From Roseovarius mucosus DSM 17069 (lineage in GTDB: Bacteria > Pseudomonadota > Alphaproteobacteria > Rhodobacterales > Rhodobacteraceae), in NCBI RefSeq assembly GCF_000768555.3, contig NZ_KN293990.1, positions 21,328-85,327 of the forward strand: a stretch of DNA of 64,000 bases, in the 5' to 3' direction. The notes under the pieces are model-generated. The model searched no databases. It was not told where the DNA came from and saw only the letters and a program-made list of their open reading frames with translations. Made by a program: the position numbers and the translations under genes. Numbering within the stretch: the first letter of the stretch is position 1; each line of letters begins with the position of its first letter. Below, piece after piece: positions 25,100 through 32,691 of the stretch.

Positions 25100-25115
25100 C
25101 TTAACAGCTGTTAAG
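25100..25115. promoter_or_regulatory. Likely parS centromere site 2 (overlaps repC stop)
   Basis: CTTAACAGCTGTTAAG, a perfect 16-base palindrome with the same core as site 1, overlaps the repC stop codon at 25111-25113. A partial copy (CTTAACAGCTG, 26969-26979) lies inside repB. Confidence 0.75.
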
Positions 25116-26334
25116 CCGCACTTCGCCGACCGATCAAAGCCATGACCATCGGACCGCAAGAGAATTCGCCCGCCGCGGCCTTGGACGTCAGCGCCCGCAA
25201 GTATCCACCCGGAGACCTGATTTCGGAAAAACGTTCCAGCATAGCCACGACGACGATCGAGGCTTGCTCTGGTCCCATGCAGCGTTGCGCTTCTTCCCAA
25301 GCGGAAACACTGATCCCCATGGCCGGCCGTACATGACAAGCCGCGTCGAAAAGTTGGTGCCAGTGTCGAATGTCGCCCTGATAGAAAGTCTTGAGCGAGG
25401 GACAGCCGGCGATTACCAGGTGGAGTGGGATTTTCGGCACCCGCCTCGTGTCATGCTCTTCACCGTCAGCCACGGGCTCACCCGTATCATCATCAGGCGC
25501 GCCGCCCGCCGCCCCGCCTTTTTCTAAGGCAGGTTCAAGATCTATAGATTTTTTATTTGAATTATGATGGTGACGCTCAAAATGGGCATCATTGGTGTTC
25601 ATTTCTTTTGTTTCAGAGCCGTCAATGACCTTACGCGCCTGGTCAAGTAGGGTCTCCAGTTCAGTCCGAAATGCCGACAGATCCTCAAGCGAAAGCTTAC
25701 GGCGAAGAGCGCGGGCTGTGAGGGCGGCCGTGTCGCTGAGCTGGTCCCATAGGCCAAGCCCGGGCAGGATCTCCTCGCCGAATTCCGCCAGAGCGGCCAT
25801 GTCGCGGCGCATAAGGCTCACCACCTCCCTCAGTCGCCGCACACGGTCCTCAGCCTCACGCACAGCCTCTGCGGCCCGTGCAATCTCCTCTGCCCGGCAA
25901 TAGAGCGGGGAGAGGTCGAAGCCGAAGGCAACGCGATCTTCGCCGCGCTTGCGCACATACCGCTTCCCATTGGGGCTATCGCGCCGCGTGAGCAAGCCTG
26001 CCTCTACCAACCGGGCGAGGTGACGGCGCATCGTCGAGCAAGGCATGCCGTTCAGCCGCTCGCAGATCGCCTTGTTGGATGGGAAGACGACCATCTCGGT
26101 GTTCCCGCCAAGCGCATCGTCCGGAAAGAAGCTGAGAAGTCCCTGAAGAACGGTCAGATCGCGCTCGGAAACCCCAAAGGCCGCCTGTGCCTTGGACAGC
26201 TCGCGGAGGAGCTCCCACTTGTTGACGGGCTTGCCGGGAACAGACGCCTCAGGACGCTCGACCACGCGCAGATGGGCGTGCGATATCGGCCGCATAAACG
26301 GCGAAATCGGTGTGTAATCCATGATGTCATTCAC
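25111..26334 (-). CDS. repC: Replication initiator RepC
   Basis: A 407-aa RepC, the only initiator of repABC plasmids; its gene normally carries the origin. Typical landmarks: N-terminal winged-helix region KWELLRELSKAQAAFGVSERDLTVL, SFFPDDALGGNTEMVVFPSN, LNGMPCSTMRRHLARLVEAG, and a C-terminal domain ending AGCPSLKTFYQGDIRHWHQL...SPGGYLRALTSKAAAGEFSCGPM. Start is GTG 26334 or ATG 26322 (MDYTPISPF); no clear site decides. It is last in the minus-strand repA-repB-repC operon, 200 bases after repB, with the antisense RNA in the gap. Confidence 0.97.
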   Translation of the reverse strand: MNDIMDYTPISPFMRPISHAHLRVVERPEASVPGKPVNKWELLRELSKAQAAFGVSERDLTVLQGLLSFFPDDALGGNTEMVVFPSNKAICERLNGMPCSTMRRHLARLVEAGLLTRRDSPNGKRYVRKRGEDRVAFGFDLSPLYCRAEEIARAAEAVREAEDRVRRLREVVSLMRRDMAALAEFGEEILPGLGLWDQLSDTAALTARALRRKLSLEDLSAFRTELETLLDQARKVIDGSETKEMNTNDAHFERHHHNSNKKSIDLEPALEKGGAAGGAPDDDTGEPVADGEEHDTRRVPKIPLHLVIAGCPSLKTFYQGDIRHWHQLFDAACHVRPAMGISVSAWEEAQRCMGPEQASIVVVAMLERFSEIRSPGGYLRALTSKAAAGEFSCGPMVMALIGRRSAA

Positions 26335-26372
26335 GAAGGCAAAATTTCCCTGGCCCGCGAATCGCTTTGCGC

Positions 26373-26401
26373 TTGCGGGAAAGGGGCCAGATCGCTACAT
26401 T
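26373..26401 (+). promoter_or_regulatory. Promoter of the repABC antisense RNA
   Basis: TTGCGG (26373-26378), a 17-base spacer, then TACATT (26396-26401), on the strand opposite the operon inside the repB-repC gap: the expected place for the countertranscribed RNA promoter. Confidence 0.55.
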
Positions 26402-26407
26402 CAGAGG

Positions 26408-26495
26408 TGCGAAAACTGAAGTTTTGTAGCGGGCTGGTCCCGTGCGAAACCTAAGAAAGGTCTCGTGAAGCTTGCTTCTCGGGGCCTTTTTCTTT
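26408..26495 (+). ncRNA. Countertranscribed RNA controlling repC
   Basis: In repABC plasmids a short antisense RNA between repB and repC lowers RepC expression and sets incompatibility. Here a promoter is followed by AAAACT-GA-AGTTTT (26412-26425), CGGG-CTGGT-CCCG (26430-26442) and a strong terminator hairpin. The length, about 85-90 bases, is inferred from these marks. Confidence 0.7.
26456..26495 (+). terminator. Terminator of the antisense RNA
   Basis: The stem 26456-26471 pairs with 26474-26489 over nearly all positions (two G-T wobbles, one mismatch), followed by CTTTTTCTTTT. On the operon strand the same hairpin may attenuate repC. Confidence 0.75.
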
Positions 26496-26535
26496 TCTGC
26501 CTGTCTCGTGCCTCCTTTTTGATTGTTGCTCTTCC

Positions 26536-27468
26536 TCAGTCTTCCGAACGCTTCCAGCGCTCGTGAAGCTCGGCGATCAGCTGCGGGGCGTTGCCCTCAA
26601 GCCAGCTGACAAAATCGCTCTCCTCGGCCTTCAACTCGAGCTTGAGTTGCTTTCCACGACGTCCGGTCGTGACAGTGGCGGCACCGACCCCCGGAATCAC
26701 CGTGCCGGGCCGCCTGCGAGGGCGAGACGAGGATGTGGTCTGTTCGGGCTTCCCTGCAGCAGAGAGGACGGCCAAAAATGCATGATCGGATTTCTCGTCA
26801 ATACCGCCTTGGTAGGATGTCTTGGCCTCACCCGCCAAAACTGCAAGCAGTTCGCGATCGGCATCCGTAGCCCCCAGCAACTTCTTGAGCTCTTCCCACC
26901 TGGGCCGACCAATGCCCGGAGCGGCACCGATGGCGAGGACCAGGTCCTCCCCAACGGTGCGGACCACGCTTAACAGCTGCGACACTCCTGCCTCGGTCAG
27001 ATTGAGAACCTCGGCGACACCCTTGTTAGTGCGTTCGGATGCGCTCAAATGGTCACCGTCGAGCAAGGCTGCGGCAACAAGCGCACGTTCGATGAAGCTT
27101 AGATCCCGCCGCTCCTGGTTCTCTAACAGCTGATCACGAAGTGCCTGATCCCCCTCCATCTCTGTGACAATGGCGCGGACCTTGATCCCAAGTTCTCTGC
27201 AAGCTTCCAGTCGACGACGGCCATAGATCAGGCTGTAGCGATCACCCTCAAGCGGCCGGACGAGGATTGGTACTCGCTGTCCGTTCTTGGAAATTGACGC
27301 CTTGAGGCCCTCAGTCTCGATCTGCAGCCGGTCATCGAGCCGACCTGTGGTTTCGATTTGGTCAGGCTCGATTTCGAAAACGCCGCCGCGCAGCCTGCGC
27401 CCCTCAAGAGCATCGGGCGCATTGCGCAGGGTCTGCAGTGGCAGTCCCAGTTTAGGCTTTCTTGCCAT
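26536..27468 (-). CDS. repB: Plasmid partition protein RepB (ParB family)
   Basis: A 310-aa centromere-binding protein. The ParB N-terminal domain is visible (KASISKNGQRVPILVRPLEG, RYSLIYGRRRLEACRELG, DQLLENQERRDLSFIERAL), followed by the helix-turn-helix GVAEVLNLTEAGVSQLLSVV. It binds the parS palindromes and works with RepA. It overlaps the 3' end of repA by 17 bases, as expected in repABC operons. Confidence 0.96.
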   Translation of the reverse strand: MARKPKLGLPLQTLRNAPDALEGRRLRGGVFEIEPDQIETTGRLDDRLQIETEGLKASISKNGQRVPILVRPLEGDRYSLIYGRRRLEACRELGIKVRAIVTEMEGDQALRDQLLENQERRDLSFIERALVAAALLDGDHLSASERTNKGVAEVLNLTEAGVSQLLSVVRTVGEDLVLAIGAAPGIGRPRWEELKKLLGATDADRELLAVLAGEAKTSYQGGIDEKSDHAFLAVLSAAGKPEQTTSSSRPRRRPGTVIPGVGAATVTTGRRGKQLKLELKAEESDFVSWLEGNAPQLIAELHERWKRSED

Positions 27469-28645
27469 TGCGTCCCCACGTGTTCTGGATGATCGCCGCG
27501 ATCTCGTCGTTGACGGCGTTCATGGATTCGATTGCACGATCGAAAGTCTGACGCGTGAAATCCTTCTTGTCGGCCTCGTAGAGCGTCTGCTTCGTCAGCC
27601 CTGCATCAGAGATCGCAGTCGACTCAACCATGTGGTTGGTCAGCACTGACCTGCCGAACAGACCCCGGATGAAAGCAATGACCTCGGTCTGCGGGGCATC
27701 ACCCACTTTGTAGCGGGTCGGCAGAAAGCGCAGCCAGTCGAAGCGAAGGTTTGCGCCAGCATCCCGGATGACGCCAAGCAGATCAGCGGTCATTCGCAGA
27801 AACTGCGACATGGACATCAGATCGAGCATTTGCGGGTGAACGGTAACAAGCACCCCTGAAGATGCTGAAAGGGCGGACATGGTTAAAAAGCCAAGCTGCG
27901 GCGGACAGTCGATGACGACGACGTCGTAGTCCGCTTCGACACTGTCGAGCGCGTCACGCACACGGGCAAAGAATGCGCGGGCGCCGCCACGCTGAATGGC
28001 TGCCGGCGTCTCATGTTCGAATTCCATGAGCTCGAGGTTCCCGGGAATCAGGTCAAGACCACGGATGTAGGTCTTGCGGATCACGTCCGAGATCGGGACC
28101 GGTTCATCGTAGCGAACCGCATCATACAGCGTGCCACCCTCCATCAGGTCCAGCTCAGGCTGGATGCCATGCAGCGCGGAAAGGGATGCCTGGGGGTCCA
28201 GATCGATCGCAAGGACACGATATCCCTTGAGAGCCAAGCGCTGTGCAAGGTGAGCGGATGTTGTCGTTTTCCCGGACCCTCCTTTGAAGTTCACAACAGA
28301 AACAATCTGAAGCTCGTCACCGGCACGACGCCCCGGAACGTAGGTTCCAGGCTTCTTCGCGTTTGCCTCAAGGGCGTGGCGAATCTCCCAGATATCATCG
28401 AGGGTATATCGCCGGTGGCTGCCCGCAGTGGTTTCGACGTCAGCGATCTTTCCTTCTCGATGAAGCTTGCGAAGGTAGGTATGATCGACTCCAAGCAACT
28501 CGGCCGCCTCGCCGCTGGTCAGGCTGCGCATGACTTTTTTGGCGTCGGGAGGGAAGTGGGCAGCACGTTGCGCATGAAGATTGGACGCAAGAAGCTCTGC
28601 GTAGTGCCCGATGGCAATGTCCAGGTCCTGCTCAGCTTCGCTCAT
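27452..28645 (-). CDS. repA: Plasmid partition ATPase RepA (ParA family)
   Basis: A 397-aa ParA-type ATPase and autorepressor. An N-terminal MerR-like helix-turn-helix (LTSGEAAELLGVDHTYLRKL, about 42-61) is followed by the deviant Walker A KGGSGKTT (121-128), LAIDLDPQAS and the Walker B-like VVIDCPPQLG. It partitions the plasmid with RepB and represses the operon promoter. It heads repA-repB-repC. Confidence 0.97.
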   Translation of the reverse strand: MSEAEQDLDIAIGHYAELLASNLHAQRAAHFPPDAKKVMRSLTSGEAAELLGVDHTYLRKLHREGKIADVETTAGSHRRYTLDDIWEIRHALEANAKKPGTYVPGRRAGDELQIVSVVNFKGGSGKTTTSAHLAQRLALKGYRVLAIDLDPQASLSALHGIQPELDLMEGGTLYDAVRYDEPVPISDVIRKTYIRGLDLIPGNLELMEFEHETPAAIQRGGARAFFARVRDALDSVEADYDVVVIDCPPQLGFLTMSALSASSGVLVTVHPQMLDLMSMSQFLRMTADLLGVIRDAGANLRFDWLRFLPTRYKVGDAPQTEVIAFIRGLFGRSVLTNHMVESTAISDAGLTKQTLYEADKKDFTRQTFDRAIESMNAVNDEIAAIIQNTWGRNGKKA

Positions 28646-28663
28646 CTCTGCCTCGATTCGTGG

Positions 28664-28695
28664 GCGCGTTTTTTATGTGATCGCGCGTTATTTAT
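28664..28695. repeat. Two 13-bp direct repeats upstream of repA
   Basis: GCGCGTT-T-TTTAT (28664-28676) and GCGCGTT-A-TTTAT (28683-28695) differ at one base and have a 19-base period. They begin 19 bases upstream of the repA start, so they probably overlap the operon promoter and may be the RepA operator. Confidence 0.5.
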
Positions 28696-28812
28696 CGAGA
28701 CTATTGCCCGAGCTATCAGATTCGTGCAAGCTCTTTCTAGATTTGGTGTCAGTCGCTGCGTCATGCACAAGAGTAGCTAGGGTTTGGGGCAGGCTTGCCT
28801 TCGGAACCCGTC

Positions 28813-28838
28813 GGATATACATTACAAAACGTATATCC
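28813..28838. promoter_or_regulatory. Operator-like inverted repeat of the VapBC pair
   Basis: GGATATAC (28813-28820) and GTATATCC (28831-28838) are perfect 8-base arms around 10 bases, just before the antitoxin ribosome site. VapBC complexes typically bind such repeats to repress themselves. Confidence 0.6.
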
Positions 28839-28853
28839 ACATGGGAGGTCACG

Positions 28854-29081
28854 ATGCAGGTCGCAAAATGGGGCAACTCGCTGGCCGTCCGTTTGCCAGC
28901 GGAGCTCGTCCGAGAGCTTGGTCTCAAGGAGGGTGATCAGATCGACCTGGTCAAGGACGACGGTCGGGTCAGAGTCCGTCGCCTTGCTCGTGCGGATGAG
29001 GTGCTGACCGGCCTGCGTCGCTTCCGGGGCAAGTTGTCCGCAGCAGAACGTCTGAGCCGCGGCGACGCGCATGAGCGCTGA
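28854..29081 (+). CDS. vapB: VapB-type (AbrB/MazE fold) antitoxin
   Basis: A 75-aa antitoxin with the swapped-hairpin AbrB fold: MQVAKWGNSLAVRLPAELVR, ELGLKEGDQIDLVKDDGRVR; the C-terminal tail wraps the toxin. The ATG at 28854 has GGGAGG 5 bases upstream; the 156-aa frame starting further upstream is not supported. It overlaps vapC by 11 bases. Confidence 0.9.
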   Translation: MQVAKWGNSLAVRLPAELVRELGLKEGDQIDLVKDDGRVRVRRLARADEVLTGLRRFRGKLSAAERLSRGDAHER

Positions 29082-29466
29082 GTTCGCGGACACGAATGTC
29101 GTTCTTTACCTGCTCGACGACGGCCCGAAGGCCGATCGCGCCGAGGTCATCCTGGGGCAGGGGCCCCGGATCAGCGTTCAGGTTCTAAACGAGTCACTGG
29201 TGAACTGCCGCCGCAAAGCTGGCCTCAGTTGGGAGGAAACAGCGGCCTTTCTCGAAGGCGTGCGCGCCTTGTGTCCCGTCGAGGATCTCACCGTGCAGAC
29301 CCATGACGTCGGCCGCGCTTTGGCGGAACGCTACGGCTTCTCGATCTACGACGCGATGATCGTGGCCAGCGCTTTGGTTGCGGGGTGTACCACGCTATGG
29401 AGCGAGGACATGCAAGATGGCCTGCTGGTCGAAGGCCAGCTTCGCATCGTCAACCCCTTTGCATGA
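29071..29466 (+). CDS. vapC: VapC-type PIN ribonuclease toxin
   Basis: A 131-aa PIN-domain RNase. Acidic active-site residues lie in FADTNVVLYLLDD (Asp7), NESLVNC (Glu), and FSIYDAMIVASAL (Asp), then TTLWSEDMQDG. VapC toxins cut tRNA or rRNA when the antitoxin is lost, so the pair helps keep the plasmid. It is translationally coupled to vapB. Confidence 0.9.
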   Translation: MSAEFADTNVVLYLLDDGPKADRAEVILGQGPRISVQVLNESLVNCRRKAGLSWEETAAFLEGVRALCPVEDLTVQTHDVGRALAERYGFSIYDAMIVASALVAGCTTLWSEDMQDGLLVEGQLRIVNPFA

Positions 29467-29544
29467 GCGGACAACTTCTGAGTCTGGTGCTGGCCTTAGC
29501 CTTGTAATCCTTCCATGTCGTGCATGATTTGCGGGGTTTCTGGG

Positions 29545-30405
29545 CTACTCAAGCAGCCCCAGCCTCTCAGCCCGCTCCATTAGCATCTTCACAGAGGAAG
29601 GCTGCCAGCTTGTCCGCCCGCGTGGTGTGCGTTCGCGCATCGCTTCCAGCCGGGTGCAGATCGCCTGAAGCGTGATGTCGGGGTCCGCGCCCTTGATGGC
29701 AGCGACGATGGCGGGCAGACGGTCGTCGGTTTCGCGGCGCCCGGCGCGGGCCAGCACCTCGGCCGGCAGGAAGCCGTCGCGGACAAAGGCCTTCACAGCG
29801 CGCAAGAGACGGCTTTGAGTCCAGCGACGCGCCTCGGGCAAGGGGCCGTTGATGATGCGCACCACGTCTTCCCAAGCCAAGTCGGGCCGCAGGCGGCGGA
29901 CGTGGGGCACCCAGTCCTGTGCCGTCTCGTTCAGACGCTCAATGTAGCCGTCCTGTCGGGCCAGCCTCACCTTGCGCAGCGCCGCCGGATCCCGCGCGCG
30001 CAGGCCCGGATTGCCGCCAACCCGGCCTTTGGTCCGTGCGCTGGCCAGGCCAGCCTTGGTGCGTTCGCGGATCAGGGCGCGCTCGAACTCGGCCGCGGCG
30101 CCGAGGACCTGCAGGGTGAACTTGCCCTGAGGCGAGGACGTATCGATCGGATCGGTCAGCGAGCGGAAGAAGGCTCCCTTCGCCTCCAGCCGCTCGATCA
30201 CCTCCAGCAGATGCGAGAGGGATCGCGCGAGGCGGTCGATCCGCACGACGACCAGCGTGTCGCCTTTGCCGATGCGTTCCAACACCCGCGCAAGCACCGG
30301 TCGCGCACGATTGCCGCCCGAGGCCTGTTCTTCATGGATCTCGGCGCAACCCGCGGATTTCAGGGCCTGCGACTGGGGCAGGGGGGTCTGATCTTCGGTC
30401 GATAC
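29545..30405 (-). pseudogene. Serine resolvase, N-terminus removed by IS110
   Basis: A serine recombinase whose homology starts abruptly at VSTEDQTPLPQSQALKSAG; intact relatives begin with about ten residues such as GYAR-VSTEDQ that carry the catalytic serine region. The rest is present: VVVRIDRLARSLSHLLEV, GKFTLQVLGAAAEFERALIR, and a long C-terminal region. The open frame runs on to 30513 only because it reads through IS sequence. The missing N-terminus, including any catalytic Ser, was not found on the other side of the IS, so it is probably inactive. Confidence 0.75.
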
Positions 30406-30481
30406 ATGAGGTAATCGCGGCGGCGCTGATCGAATGGATGGTGCAAGCTGCGGGGATAGAAACCTTGAAGGAGATACCCCT

Positions 30482-31519
30482 ATGCCCATGTTTGCCGCCC
30501 TTGATGTGTCCAAGAAAGAGACGCAGGTTCATATCGTTGATGTGTCTGGAAAGTGCGTCTGGCGCGGAAAAGTGTCGACCACCCCGAGCGACATTGCGAC
30601 AGTGCTGCACCCCTACGCCAAACAGCTTGAGAAAGTTGGCCTTGAGACGGGCAGCTGGAGTTCGTGGCTCTACCATGGCCTGACCGATCTGGGTTTTGAC
30701 GTCGCTTGCATGGACGCACGCCAAGCGCACGCCGCGCTTTCGGTGACAGTTAACAAGACCGATGCAAACGACGCCGAAGGTCTCGCGCATCTGTTGAGAA
30801 CCGGTTTGTTCCGCGACGTGCGTGTGAAGCCATGGTGCGACCTGCGCAGACGGGCATTGCTCCGGGCCCGGGCGACGCTGGTGCGGACGGTCATCGATCT
30901 GGGCAATGCCATCCGCAGTGCCCTGCGATTGTTTGGCTTCAACATGGCCGCGGGCTCCGGCTCGGGAGGCGCGCGCGCTTTTGAGCGTCGGGTCGAACAG
31001 CACCTTGCCGAACAGCCTGGGCTTGTTCCCGTTGTGATGCCCTTGCTTGATGCCTGGCGCGCCGCACGAAAACAGGTGGCCCGGCATGAAAGTTCGATCC
31101 GGGCCGAAGTCCGGACAGATGAGCGGTGTCAGCTGCTGATGACTGTCCCGGGGGTCGGCCATTTGAACGCGCTCGGCTTCGTAGCTGCGATCGGAGACAC
31201 CAAGTCCTTTCCATCAGGGCGCACGGCAGCGGCCTGGATCGGCCTGACTCCGCGACGATACCAATCAGGTGAGATCAATATGCAGGGCCGGATTTCGCGT
31301 CACGGCGACAAGCTGTTGCGGTCCTACCTCTATGAGGCCGCCGCCCACATCCTGACCCGCGCCAAGACCGACAGCGCCCTGAAACGATGGGGCACGGACC
31401 TGCGCGAAAAGATCGGCTTCAAACGCGCGAACGTGGCAGTGGCACGAAAACTCGCTGTGACGCTCTTTGCCATGTTGCGCACCGGCAAGCCATTTGAGGC
31501 AGAGGGGGTGCCAGCGTAA
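30482..31519 (+). CDS. IS110-family transposase (DEDD recombinase)
   Basis: A 345-aa transposase. The N-terminal RuvC-like DEDD domain has FAALDVSKKETQVHIVD (Asp), KVGLETGSWSSW (Glu) and NKTDANDAEGLAHLLRTG (Asp-Asp). The C-terminal Transposase_20 domain has LLMTVPGVGHLNALGFVAAI, FPSGRTAAAWIGLTPRRYQS and RISRHGDKLLRSYLYEAA with the conserved serine region. AAGGAGA precedes the ATG at 30482; the frame from 30434 has no site. The gene looks intact. Confidence 0.95.
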   Translation: MPMFAALDVSKKETQVHIVDVSGKCVWRGKVSTTPSDIATVLHPYAKQLEKVGLETGSWSSWLYHGLTDLGFDVACMDARQAHAALSVTVNKTDANDAEGLAHLLRTGLFRDVRVKPWCDLRRRALLRARATLVRTVIDLGNAIRSALRLFGFNMAAGSGSGGARAFERRVEQHLAEQPGLVPVVMPLLDAWRAARKQVARHESSIRAEVRTDERCQLLMTVPGVGHLNALGFVAAIGDTKSFPSGRTAAAWIGLTPRRYQSGEINMQGRISRHGDKLLRSYLYEAAAHILTRAKTDSALKRWGTDLREKIGFKRANVAVARKLAVTLFAMLRTGKPFEAEGVPA

Positions 31520-31533
31520 TCAGTCAATAAGAT

Positions 31534-31660
31534 CCACTGCTGATCGGCAGTGGTGCGTCCGCCGGGACGCCGAGCCGGTTCACCGCGTTACGCTCGCTGC
31601 AGACCCAACCGGGAGCACTGCGTTTCGAAACATTGCGGGAGCCGTTATCGGAGCTCATCA
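31534..31660 (+). ncRNA. Possible bridge RNA of the IS110 element
   Basis: Directly after the transposase stop lie consecutive stems: CCACTGC/GCAGTGG (31534-31540 with 31547-31553), GCGTCC/GGACGC (31555-31560 with 31565-31570), then CCGGTT/AACCGG (31575-31580 with 31607-31612) enclosing a 26-base internal loop, and a further GAGCCG-TTAT-CGG hairpin near 31641. IS110 elements encode a bridge RNA in the non-coding end with a stem-loop plus large guide loops. The layout fits; the role is inferred. Confidence 0.5.
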
Positions 31661-31700
31661 TGCGGCGGCACATGTCCGACCGCGAAGACAACCCTGACCC

Positions 31701-32018
31701 CGGATAGGCGGACCAAGCCACATAAGTTCAGCTGCCCAGAAGACAAAAAACGCCGCCCTTATGGCGACGTTCAAGAGAAGAAGTGCTTGACCCATAGTCC
31801 GCGATTAGACAACGCGGGCATAACCGATCAGGGGCATCAAAACAGTCTTTTTGCAGTTTCATACATCGCTAATAAACGACCATTTGCCTGCGGGTGCGGG
31901 CGATTGGTTTTCCCAACCCACCTTAACTACTCTACCCTTTGGGTTGGATGCGTCTTGACATGAGCAAGTTGAGTCGCCATTTATCTAGACAGATAGCTAG
32001 CTAGAATGGTGAAAAACG
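31701..32018. other. Non-coding stretch upstream of the Phd/PIN pair
   Basis: No gene seen. It contains an inverted repeat CCAACCCA/TGGGTTGG (31913-31920 with 31940-31947) and, just before the antitoxin, the palindrome TAGCTAGCTA (31994-32003), a candidate operator for the toxin-antitoxin pair. Confidence 0.4.
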
Positions 32019-32261
32019 ATGTGGACTGTTCAGGATGCAAAAAACAAATTCAGCGCGGTGGTTGACGCAGCACTTGCCGGCACGCCGCAAGAGGTGACGC
32101 GCCGAGGCAAGCCAGCGGTGGTCGTCCTGTCTTCGGATGAGTACCACCGGCTCCTGGAGGGTGCGGTAAAGGCGCGCGAGAGCTTTGCAGAACATCTGAT
32201 GGCATTTCCCGGTAGGGATATCACGCGCGCCTCGGCCGCCCCGCGTGATGTAAGCTTCTGA
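32019..32261 (+). CDS. Phd/YefM-type antitoxin
   Basis: An 80-aa antitoxin with the Phd/YefM fold: MWTVQDAKNKFSAVVDAALA, then TPQEVTRRGKPAVVVLSSDE and EYHRLLEG, and a disordered toxin-binding tail. The stop and the toxin start share one base (TGATG at 32259-32263), so translation is coupled. It probably represses its own promoter. Confidence 0.9.
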   Translation: MWTVQDAKNKFSAVVDAALAGTPQEVTRRGKPAVVVLSSDEYHRLLEGAVKARESFAEHLMAFPGRDITRASAAPRDVSF

Positions 32262-32662
32262 TGTACATTCTCGACACTAACGTCATCTCGGCCGTGCGCC
32301 GTCCGGACCGAGCTCCGCAAGTGGCGGCCTGGTTGCGCGGCAAGGCTGAGCAGGAACTTTTTCTGAGTGTTATCACGCTAGGCGAAATTGAGCGCGGCAT
32401 TCGCCAGCAGGAGACCCGCGACCCTATGTTTGCCAGCGACCTCCGTATGTGGCTAGATCGAACGGTCTTGCTATTCTCGGACCGACTGCTTGCTTTTGAG
32501 GCCGAGGATGCACGCATCTGGGGGCGGCTCTCAGCCGAGATTGGCCATACCGGTGCTGATCTGATGATCGCCGCGTCGGCGCTACGTCATGGCGCTGTCG
32601 TCGTGACCGGGAATATCAGTGACTTTGCGCCGACCGGTGCTGCGTTGGAAAATCCGTTCTAG
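32261..32662 (+). CDS. PIN-domain toxin (VapC/FitB-like)
   Basis: A 133-aa PIN RNase: YILDTNVISAVRRPD (Asp5), ITLGEIERGIRQQ (Glu), GHTGADLMIAASALRHG (Asp) and VVTGNISDFAPTG (Asp). The closing residues ALENPF match the FitB/VapC type normally paired with Phd antitoxins. All four acidic positions are present, so it is probably active. Confidence 0.92.
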   Translation: MYILDTNVISAVRRPDRAPQVAAWLRGKAEQELFLSVITLGEIERGIRQQETRDPMFASDLRMWLDRTVLLFSDRLLAFEAEDARIWGRLSAEIGHTGADLMIAASALRHGAVVVTGNISDFAPTGAALENPF

Positions 32663-32691
32663 GCTGAGTGCCCTGTCATAGGGCAGGGGGG

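Larger units (their letters stand above)
30406..31700 (+). mobile_element. IS110-family insertion sequence (ends approximate)
   Basis: The left edge is set by the break in the resolvase at about 30405. The right edge is not fixed; the element includes at least the structured non-coding region to about 31660. There are no obvious terminal inverted repeats, as is usual for this family. The long non-coding part follows the transposase, as in the IS1111 subgroup. Confidence 0.65.

Noticed and set aside
30406..30513. N-terminal extension of the resolvase frame beyond VSTEDQ
   Set aside because: Those residues are encoded by IS110 sequence and do not match a recombinase N-terminus.
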